A DNA stretch of 19,776 nucleotides from Erythrobacter sp. 34-65-8. Its GTDB lineage: Bacteria; Pseudomonadota; Alphaproteobacteria; Sphingomonadales; Sphingomonadaceae. Where the stretch lies: NCBI GenBank assembly GCA_002278985.1, contig NCJP01000016.1, forward strand, positions 1 to 19,776, given 5' to 3'. Each line of letters starts with the position of its first letter. The stretch's first letter is position 1. The notes under the pieces were generated by a model. It had not been told where the DNA came from, searched no databases, and saw only the letters and a list, made by a program, of their open reading frames with translations. This document shows positions 14,336 through 19,776 of the stretch, piece by piece. The translations under genes were made by a program, and so were the position numbers.

Positions 14336-15685
14336 ATGGGCATTTCGCGCATCCTGATCGCCAACCGCGGCGAGATCGCCCTGCGCATCCACCGCGCAGC
14401 GCACGAAATGGGGATCGAAACGGTCGCGGTTCACTCCACTGCCGATGCCGATGCAATGCACGTGCGGCTGGCGGACCACGCGGTATGCATTGGCCCGCCG
14501 TCGGCGACCGACAGCTATCTGAACGTCGCTGCGATCATCTCGGCCGCAGAAATCGCCCACGCCGACGCCATTCATCCGGGCTACGGCTTCCTGTCCGAGA
14601 ACGCCAAGTTCGCCGAGATTGTCGAAGCGCACGATCTCAAATGGATCGGCCCCAAGCCCGAACACATCCGGACCATGGGCGACAAGGTCATGGCCAAGAA
14701 AACCGCCGGCGACCTTGGCCTGCCGCTGGTGCCAGGCTCTGCCGGTGCCGTGTCCGAAATCGGCGAAGCACGCCAGATCGCGGCCGAGATCGGCTATCCC
14801 GTCATCATCAAGGCCGCCAGCGGCGGCGGCGGGCGCGGGATGAAGGTCTGCGAGAGCGAAGACACGCTCGAAACCCTGATGCAGCAGGCCGGAAGCGAGG
14901 CCAAGGCCGCATTCGGCGACGCCACCGTCTATATCGAGAAGTACCTCGGCAACCCGCGCCACATCGAATTCCAGGTATTCGGCGACGGCAACGGCAATGC
15001 CATCCACCTCGGCGAGCGTGACTGTTCGCTCCAGCGCCGCCACCAGAAGGTGCTGGAAGAAGCCCCCTCCCCGGTTCTGACCTCGGAAGACCGGGACCGG
15101 ATGGGGGAGGTCTGCGCCGACGCCATGCGCAAGATGAGCTATCGCGGTGCCGGGACGATCGAATTCCTGTGGGAAAACGGCGAGTTCTACTTCATCGAGA
15201 TGAACACGCGTCTGCAGGTGGAGCATCCGGTAACCGAAGCGATCACCGGGGTCGATCTGGTGCGCGAGCAGATCCGCATTGCCGACGGCAAGCCGCTGTC
15301 GGTCACGCAGGACCAGATCGAGTTCAAGGGCCACGCAATCGAGTGCCGCATCAATGCCGAAGATCCGTGGACCTTCGCCCCCAGCCCCGGCAAGATCACT
15401 GCCTATCACGCGGCCGGCGGGATGCATGTGCGGGTCGATTCCGGGCTCTACGCCGGTTACTCGGTGCCGCCTTATTACGACAGCATGATCGCCAAGCTGA
15501 TTGTCTACGGCCGCAGCCGCGAAGGGTGCATCATGCGCCTGCGCCGCGCGCTGGAGGAAATGGTGGTCGAAGGGGTCAAGACCTCGATCCCGCTCCACCA
15601 GGAACTGCTGCGACAGCCCGACGTACTGAGCGGGGACTACAGCATCAAATGGCTGGAGGACTGGCTGCGGGAGCGGGCGGGCTAG
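14336..15685 (+). CDS. accC: Acetyl-CoA carboxylase, biotin carboxylase subunit
   Basis: A 449-residue ATP-grasp enzyme that carboxylates biotin on AccB using ATP and bicarbonate. Seen: N-terminal [29 protein letters not shown], the glycine-rich ATP loop [32 protein letters not shown], and [16 protein letters not shown] with the catalytic Glu/Asn/Arg cluster. Length and all blocks are normal. It is the last gene of the aroQ-accB-accC cluster, an arrangement common in alphaproteobacteria. Its stop TAG (15683-15685) overlaps the stop of the convergent lipoprotein gene within one CTAG. Confidence 0.97.
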   Translation: MGISRILIANRGEIALRIHRAAHEMGIETVAVHSTADADAMHVRLADHAVCIGPPSATDSYLNVAAIISAAEIAHADAIHPGYGFLSENAKFAEIVEAHDLKWIGPKPEHIRTMGDKVMAKKTAGDLGLPLVPGSAGAVSEIGEARQIAAEIGYPVIIKAASGGGGRGMKVCESEDTLETLMQQAGSEAKAAFGDATVYIEKYLGNPRHIEFQVFGDGNGNAIHLGERDCSLQRRHQKVLEEAPSPVLTSEDRDRMGEVCADAMRKMSYRGAGTIEFLWENGEFYFIEMNTRLQVEHPVTEAITGVDLVREQIRIADGKPLSVTQDQIEFKGHAIECRINAEDPWTFAPSPGKITAYHAAGGMHVRVDSGLYAGYSVPPYYDSMIAKLIVYGRSREGCIMRLRRALEEMVVEGVKTSIPLHQELLRQPDVLSGDYSIKWLEDWLRERAG

Positions 15686-16056
15686 ACGCCGGACTTTTCG
15701 GCAGATTCGATACAGGCGACAACTGCTGCCCGAAGTTCGCCCGGCTGCACTGACCCCAAGAGCTCGTCTCTCAGTTGATTAAGCGCCGCGAACGCCTCCG
15801 GCTCACCGATTCCTTGCGGTATCGCGTAGGCATTCAGGTGCGTCATCAAGGCTACGAGCGACTTCGAGACGATTTGCGGATCGCGCTCGGCCTCACCGCT
15901 TGCCATCAGCCGATCGTAACTGCTGATCTGGGCGGCACAGCGCAGATGATCGTCATGCGACATCGCGCCGAAGGAAATGGCGCCAGCACTTTCCGCTGAG
16001 CATCCCGCCAAAGCGATGGCGAGCGCGGCGACCAAGACGGTGCAGGCCCCTCTCAT
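15682..16056 (-). CDS. Small putative lipoprotein, unknown function
   Basis: A 124-residue protein with a lipoprotein signal: [19 protein letters not shown], lipobox LAGC with Cys19. The mature part is mainly helical ([17 protein letters not shown], then [12 protein letters not shown] and [13 protein letters not shown]) and holds two more cysteines that could form a disulfide in the periplasm. No family was recognised. The ATG overlaps the stop of the Lrp-type regulator (ATGA), so it is co-translated with it, an unusual pairing. Stop codon overlaps that of accC on the other strand. Confidence 0.75.
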   Translation of the reverse strand: MRGACTVLVAALAIALAGCSAESAGAISFGAMSHDDHLRCAAQISSYDRLMASGEAERDPQIVSKSLVALMTHLNAYAIPQGIGEPEAFAALNQLRDELLGSVQPGELRAAVVACIESAEKSGV

Positions 16057-16517
16057 TCCAGCGGAACCCCCGGCTCGTGCTTACTCGTTCGGATCGTAAG
16101 GCTGGTCTTCACGCTAGCCACGTTGGGGGCCGGCGTGAGCTTGCTGGTGAGGAACTCCTGAAAGCTCTGCAGGTCACGGCTGACGATCTTGAGGATGAAA
16201 TCGATTTCGCCGTTGAGCATGTGCACTTCGCGCACTTCAGGCAGCATCTTCATTGCCGCCTCGAATTCGCGCAGCGCATCCTCAGCCTGGCTCTTCAGGC
16301 TGACCATGGCGAAAACGGTAATGGCAAAGCCGAGCTTGGTTGCATCGAGTTCGGCGTGATACCCCTTGATCACCCCATCTTCCTCGAGCGAGCGGACCCG
16401 CCGCAGGCACGGTGGTGCCGTCAGCCCCACCCGCTGGGCGAGTTCGACATTGGTAATCCGGCCCTCATCCTGCAATTCGGCCAACAGCCGCCGGTCGATG
16501 AAATCAAGATTGGACAT
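16053..16517 (-). CDS. Lrp/AsnC-family transcription regulator
   Basis: A 154-residue regulator: N-terminal helix-turn-helix in DFIDRRLLAELQDEGRITN, then VELAQRVGLTAPPCLRRVRSLE, followed by GVIKGYHAELDATKLG and a C-terminal RAM effector-binding domain with REVHMLNGEIDFILKI. Full family length. Such proteins sense amino acids or related small molecules and form octameric DNA-binding discs. The gene has a 230-bp divergent upstream region containing an AT-rich imperfect dyad at 16606-16626, a plausible autoregulatory site. It is ATGA-coupled to a small lipoprotein gene. The effector cannot be read from the sequence. Confidence 0.94.
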   Translation of the reverse strand: MSNLDFIDRRLLAELQDEGRITNVELAQRVGLTAPPCLRRVRSLEEDGVIKGYHAELDATKLGFAITVFAMVSLKSQAEDALREFEAAMKMLPEVREVHMLNGEIDFILKIVSRDLQSFQEFLTSKLTPAPNVASVKTSLTIRTSKHEPGVPLE

Positions 16518-16605
16518 GCACTCACCCCTGTAAACTTACGCGGAGAAGGCATATTCGCTCCACCACCCGCAACGAATGCCACGCTCCAGGTCGGGTGGCG
16601 ATAAT

Positions 16606-16626
16606 ATTGTTGTTTCTGGCAGCAAT
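16606..16626. promoter_or_regulatory. AT-rich imperfect dyad upstream of the Lrp-type gene
   Basis: ATTGTTG-N7-CAGCAAT, 7-bp arms with one mismatch, embedded in the most AT-rich part of this intergenic region. Lrp-type regulators bind AT-rich degenerate dyads of this spacing, so autoregulation or control of the divergent kinase gene is possible. Weak evidence: no convincing core promoter is seen next to it. Confidence 0.3.
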
Positions 16627-16747
16627 TGTCCCGCTTTGCAACGCCTGCCATGGCTGTGCATACGCCCGGCCCGCCCCTTGCTAGTATCCAAGCGGGCAGG
16701 CACCTCGCGGAGGTTCGAGCGTATTCACCTCGCCCGCCGGAGAACCC

Positions 16748-18445
16748 ATGCGTTTCGATGACCGCCTTGCCACTGTGCTGCGCCACCGCGCCGCCGGTGC
16801 GCGCGCGGCGCGTACGCAGTTTCGGCAATTGCTCGACCTGCTCGATCAGCCGCGCGATTCGCGGGACCGGAGCCTGCTTGCATCGGCGTGGCTGCGGCTC
16901 GGCGCGCTCGGGGAAGCTATCCCTGCCAGCGAACGGGCGGCCCTGCTACGCGATCCTTCGGTGCGCATCCGCAACGCCGAACTGGCCGCCCATTTGGCCG
17001 AGGACGAGCCGGACGTGGCCGCTGCTGCACTGGCGAGAGCACACCTGTCGCAAGACGACTGGGAGGCCCTGATCCCGCGCTTGCCGATCCGCGCACGCGG
17101 ATTTCTGCGCTTTCGCCGGGATTTGCCCGAGGGAACGGTAAGGTTGCTTGACCGGCTGGGCATTCATGACCGGGGCCTGCCTCAACCGGTAGCGGCTGAA
17201 CTGGCGGCGGCCCAGCCGGATGCCGGAACTGCCCCGCCCCCTCCCACCGATGCGGATCCCGAAGAGACAGCGTTGGCCGAAGCCGAAGCAGAGGACAGCG
17301 AAATCGGCGCGCTGGTCAAGCGCATCGAGGCGTTCCGCCAGGCCCGCTTTGCGCCTTCATCGGGTGTCGAAGCCCCGCGCCTCCCCCTCGGTGATCGGAC
17401 GGGCGAGAATGATCGCCCACGGGTTGCCAGCTTTGCCTTCAGCACCGACGTCGCAGGCCAGCTTGACTGGGCCGATCCCGCCATTGCCCCGGCAGTTGTC
17501 GGTATGCACCTTGCCGATTGCATTGTCGGTCGGGTAGCCCCTCTCGCTCTGCGGCAGCCCTTGCGTAGCGCCCCGGCCACAGTGGCGGGGGCCCCCGCGA
17601 TTGCGGGCGACTGGATCATCGATGCAGCCCCGCGCTTTGCCCGCGAAACAGGCGCGTTCGCCGGCTTTGTCGGGCGATTCTGCCGGCCGCCGGAACCGGC
17701 TGCGAATGATGCGGCCGCAGAACCCTCCGAAGGCGATCGGATGCGCCAGCTGCTGCATGAATTGCGCACCCCGGTAAACGCGATCCAGGGATATGCCGAA
17801 ATAATCCAGCAGCAATTGTTCAGCGCTGTGCCGCACGAATACCGCGCGCTGGCGGCCACCATCGCAGGCGATGCCGCGCGGATCATGGCCGGGTTCGACG
17901 AGATGGACCGGCTGGCCCGGCTGGAGACCGGATCGTTCGAGATCGAACCCGGCGCCTGCGATCTGGGCGCCGTGATCGAGCGCCAACTCGCGTTGTTGCG
18001 GCCTGTCATCGAGCCGCGCATGGCCGATATACATGCCACGATGGCGACCGGGCCCTGCCCGGTGGCCCTCGCCCCGGCTGACGGCGAAGCACTTGCCTGG
18101 CGCCTTCTGGCAACCCTGGCAGGATCGCTGGCTGCCGGCGAGCGTCTGGTTTTGTCACTCAGCCGCACCTCGCGCGAAGTCCTGCTCAGCTGCGATCTGC
18201 CTGCCGCCCTTGCTGGCGAAGACGACGTTTTTGCGGCGACTGCGCGGCCGGCAAGCGGGGCGCTCTCCGCCGGTGCGTTCGGTGCAGGCTTTGCGCTGCG
18301 GCTGGTCCGCGCCGAGGTGCGGGCCGTCGGCGGTTCGCTTGCCCGGGTTGACGACAGCTTGCTGCTGGTACTTCCACTCTTGACCGGCATCGTGCCGGTT
18401 CCTAGCGCTCTTCCCGGTGCCGGAGGGGAAGCCGGGACCGGATAA
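16748..18445 (+). CDS. Atypical sensor histidine kinase with degenerate ATPase domain
   Basis: A 565-residue cytoplasmic protein. Residues about 1-150 are helical repeat-like (SERAALLRDPSVRIRNAELA, then HLAEDEPDVAAAALA), resembling HEAT/DUF2336-type repeats. An Ala/Pro/Glu linker leads to a PAS-like region (about 226-312), then HisKA with His337 in LLHELRTPVNAIQGYAEII. The C-terminal part keeps the outline of HATPase_c, including FGAGFALRLVRAEVRAVGGSL, but the N-box asparagine and a DxGxG box are not visible. Kinase activity is therefore doubtful; it may act as phosphatase, scaffold or accept phosphate from another kinase. ATG has GGAG 5 nt upstream. The next gene follows closely and may be functionally tied. 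Confidence 0.8.
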   Translation: MRFDDRLATVLRHRAAGARAARTQFRQLLDLLDQPRDSRDRSLLASAWLRLGALGEAIPASERAALLRDPSVRIRNAELAAHLAEDEPDVAAAALARAHLSQDDWEALIPRLPIRARGFLRFRRDLPEGTVRLLDRLGIHDRGLPQPVAAELAAAQPDAGTAPPPPTDADPEETALAEAEAEDSEIGALVKRIEAFRQARFAPSSGVEAPRLPLGDRTGENDRPRVASFAFSTDVAGQLDWADPAIAPAVVGMHLADCIVGRVAPLALRQPLRSAPATVAGAPAIAGDWIIDAAPRFARETGAFAGFVGRFCRPPEPAANDAAAEPSEGDRMRQLLHELRTPVNAIQGYAEIIQQQLFSAVPHEYRALAATIAGDAARIMAGFDEMDRLARLETGSFEIEPGACDLGAVIERQLALLRPVIEPRMADIHATMATGPCPVALAPADGEALAWRLLATLAGSLAAGERLVLSLSRTSREVLLSCDLPAALAGEDDVFAATARPASGALSAGAFGAGFALRLVRAEVRAVGGSLARVDDSLLLVLPLLTGIVPVPSALPGAGGEAGTG

Positions 18446-18485
18446 CAGCCGCGGACGTGTGCGGCCAAATACGGGAACCAGCCAG

Positions 18486-19484
18486 GTGGGACCATCGCTG
18501 CGCGAACCGCCCGCCCGTGGAACGCGGGCACGATTTGCTGACGGGTTCGGCCAGCGGGCCTTGCTGACAATCGATACCGAAGAAGAATTCAACTGGGGAG
18601 GCGAGTTCTCCAAGAGCGGCTATGGTCTTGACCATGTGACCCGCCTGGCGAAGTTCCAGGAGTTCTGCGAGAACCTCGAGGTCGTGCCGGTCTATCTGGT
18701 GGACTGGCCGATTGCGACGTCGCGCGAGGCAATCGATATCCTTGCGCCTGCCGCTGCCGCTGGCAAGGCAGAGATCGGAGTACAGTTGCACCCCTGGGTC
18801 AACCCCCCGCACCAGGAAGACGTCAACACCCGCAACTCGTTTGCGGGCAACCTTCCTTACGAGCTCGAACGTGCGAAGCTGCTGCGCCTGCGCGACGAAA
18901 TTGCCCGCGCCTTCGGCGTCAATCCGCTGATCTACCGCGCAGGCCGTTACGGCACCGGCCCACGCACCGCCGAAATCCTGATGGAGGCGGGTATCGCGAT
19001 CGACACCTCCGTCCGCAGCAATTTCGATTACAGTGCTCAGCAGGGTCCGGATTACAGCAGTCACCCGCTGGAGCCCTACTGGCTGGGCAAGGACAAAGTG
19101 CTGCTCGAACTGCCCGTTACCACCGTGTTCTGGGGCATTCTGAGGCGGCAGGGCCCGATGCTCCACCGGCTGGCGAAAAACCTGCCGCTGCTGCGCGGCG
19201 TGCTTTCGCGCCTGGGCCTGCTGGAAAAAATCGCTCTGACGCCTGAAGGCGTGCGGCTGGATGAGGCGATCCGTGGGATCGATATCGCGATTGACGACGG
19301 GCTTCCGGTGATCGTGCTGTCTTTTCACAGTCCTTCGCTGGTGCCAGGCTTCACGCCTTACGTTCACACGGAAGCCGACCTTGACCGGCTCTATGACTGG
19401 TTGCGCGGGGTCTATGCCTACCTGCGCCAGCGAGGGATAGCACCCACGACGGTTACGGAAATCATGCAGGCCGTCGCACGATAA
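18486..19484 (+). CDS. WalW-like polysaccharide deacetylase family protein
   Basis: About 332 residues with the NodB-like deacetylase outline: LLTIDTEEEFNWGGEF (Asp-Thr-Glu in the first catalytic motif), GVQLHPWVNPP (metal His), and LIYRAGRYGTG, then SFHSPSLVPG near the end. Such enzymes act on acetylated sugars or related amides; the WalW branch occurs in surface-polysaccharide gene clusters, although none is visible here. The start is uncertain: no ATG exists before the catalytic motif. GTG at 18486 with GGGAA upstream was chosen; GTG at 18417 would overlap the kinase gene by 29 nt, and GTG at 18459 is a third option. No signal peptide is seen, so a cytoplasmic place is likely. Confidence 0.82.
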   Translation: MGPSLREPPARGTRARFADGFGQRALLTIDTEEEFNWGGEFSKSGYGLDHVTRLAKFQEFCENLEVVPVYLVDWPIATSREAIDILAPAAAAGKAEIGVQLHPWVNPPHQEDVNTRNSFAGNLPYELERAKLLRLRDEIARAFGVNPLIYRAGRYGTGPRTAEILMEAGIAIDTSVRSNFDYSAQQGPDYSSHPLEPYWLGKDKVLLELPVTTVFWGILRRQGPMLHRLAKNLPLLRGVLSRLGLLEKIALTPEGVRLDEAIRGIDIAIDDGLPVIVLSFHSPSLVPGFTPYVHTEADLDRLYDWLRGVYAYLRQRGIAPTTVTEIMQAVAR

Positions 19485-19549
19485 AGCGGTCCTGCTGCGC
19501 ACCGGGCACCGAGGCAAGTGCCGAAATCGTGGCTATGCCTCCAGCCTGC

Positions 19550-19578
19550 TTGCCCTCCGCAGGGACAGCGGCTAGGGG
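19550..19578 (+). promoter_or_regulatory. Promoter of the tRNA gene
   Basis: CTTGCC with -35 TTGCCC at 19550-19555, a 16-17 bp spacer and -10 region CTAGGGG at 19572-19578. GC-rich -10 boxes of this kind are common before stable-RNA genes of alphaproteobacteria. The start would lie about 18 nt before the tRNA. The pattern is degenerate, so this is moderate evidence. Confidence 0.45.
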
Positions 19579-19601
19579 CCACAGGCCTCTCGGCATCGGG
19601 A

Positions 19602-19675
19602 GGGCCTGTAGCTCAGTTGGTTAGAGCTGGCCGCTCATAACGGCTAGGTCGCGGGTTCGAGTCCTGCCGGGCCCA
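19602..19675 (+). tRNA. tRNA with CAU anticodon (elongator Met or Ile2)
   Basis: A full cloverleaf can be drawn: acceptor GGGCCTG/CGGGCCC with one G-T wobble, D arm GCTC-AGTTGGTTA-GAGC, anticodon arm GGCCG-CTCATAA-CGGCT with anticodon CAT at 19636-19638, T arm GCGGG-TTCGAGT-CCTGC and A73. The 3' CCA is not encoded (genome continues CCG). Positions 26 and 44 are T and A, the reverse of the more usual purine at 26. The D arm and closed acceptor pair exclude initiator tRNA. Whether it decodes AUG or, after lysidine modification, AUA cannot be settled by eye. Confidence 0.95.
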
Positions 19676-19698
19676 CCGGATGCAAAAGGCAAGTCAAG

Positions 19699-19776
19699 TT
19701 GGCCCTCAGGCCGCCGCGAGGCGGTAGGCCAGAAAGAGCATTGGCCTCAAGCAGCCGCGAGGCGGTAGGCCAGAAA
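19699..19776. repeat. Tandem ~41-bp hairpin repeat downstream of the tRNA
   Basis: Two head-to-tail copies begin TTGGCC at 19699 and 19741. The last 23 bp of each (19713-19735 and 19754-19776) are identical. Each copy can fold: in copy 1 CCGCC-GCGA-GGCGG (19711-19724) inside an outer TGGCC/GGCCA stem (19700-19704 and 19727-19731); in copy 2 TGGCCT/AGGCCA. Copy 2 reaches the window edge, so the array may continue. The hairpins could also end tRNA transcription, though no T-run follows. Confidence 0.75.
19706..19741 (-). other. Repeated micro-ORF MLFLAYRLAAA within the tandem repeat
   Basis: On the minus strand copy 1 reads ATG (19741-19739) to TGA (19708-19706) and encodes MLFLAYRLAAA. Copy 2 encodes the same FLAYRLAAA plus stop (19776-19747), its start being beyond the window. 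The two base differences within the shared codons (GCG/GCT and GCC/GCT) are both silent. It may be a real micropeptide, the duplicated 3' end of a larger gene lying to the right, or chance. No Shine-Dalgarno is clear. Confidence 0.3.

Noticed and set aside
19699..19776. Repeats at the right end as a CRISPR array
   Set aside because: Copies are directly adjacent with no unique spacers and no cas gene nearby.
1..19776. Insertion sequence, prophage or plasmid genes
   Set aside because: No transposase, integrase, replication or phage protein was recognised anywhere in the window.

Overview
The window is high-GC chromosomal DNA with dense, mostly overlapping genes. Gene content and motif style (split YeeE/YedE persulfide operon, CHASE3 kinase, an aroQ-accB-accC cluster, a WalW-type deacetylase next to an unusual histidine kinase, alphaproteobacterial-style tRNA promoter) suggest an alphaproteobacterium of the Sphingomonadales, probably an Erythrobacteraceae/Novosphingobium-like organism. 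That assignment is inference; no marker such as rRNA is present.

Positions 1-5708 (mostly minus strand): after the 3' end of a quinone oxidoreductase gene, a six-gene minus-strand sulfur operon runs leftward from a strong promoter at 5739-5766. In transcription order it encodes a persulfide-dioxygenase-like metallo-hydrolase, YeeE/YedE half A, a DUF2892 membrane protein, YeeE/YedE half B (DUF6691 type), a type II sulfide:quinone oxidoreductase, and a SulP/STAS anion transporter. Four of the five junctions are 4-nt ATGA overlaps or close to them. The likely logic is: sulfur species imported or generated, sulfide oxidised to persulfide by SQR, persulfide oxidised to sulfite by the MBL enzyme, and an oxyanion moved by SulP.

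Positions 5784-6769 (plus): a Prx6-type peroxiredoxin and an ArsR-family repressor, ATGA-coupled and divergent from the sulfur operon across a 75-bp shared control region. The repressor has no cysteine at all, so it cannot be a standard BigR/SqrR persulfide switch.

Positions 6772-10936 (minus): a four-gene signalling operon: cytosolic HisKA_3 kinase, NarL-type regulator, membrane CHASE3-HAMP-PAS kinase starting at TTG, and a stand-alone receiver. A perfect 20-bp dyad sits upstream of it.

Positions 11127-13280 (plus): three exported proteins: a periplasmic NTF2/SnoaL-like protein, an OmpW-like barrel and a DUF2490 barrel, with hairpins between them.

Positions 13350-15685 (plus): aroQ, accB and accC (shikimate pathway, then acetyl-CoA carboxylase carrier and biotin carboxylase). 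aroQ lacks an in-frame stop where the family ends. Convergent to accC is an Lrp/AsnC regulator with a small lipoprotein gene.

Positions 16748-19484 (plus): an atypical histidine kinase with a degenerate ATPase domain and a WalW-like polysaccharide deacetylase. The right end has a CAU-anticodon tRNA gene with its own promoter, then a tandem ~41-bp hairpin repeat that encodes a repeated micro-ORF on the minus strand.
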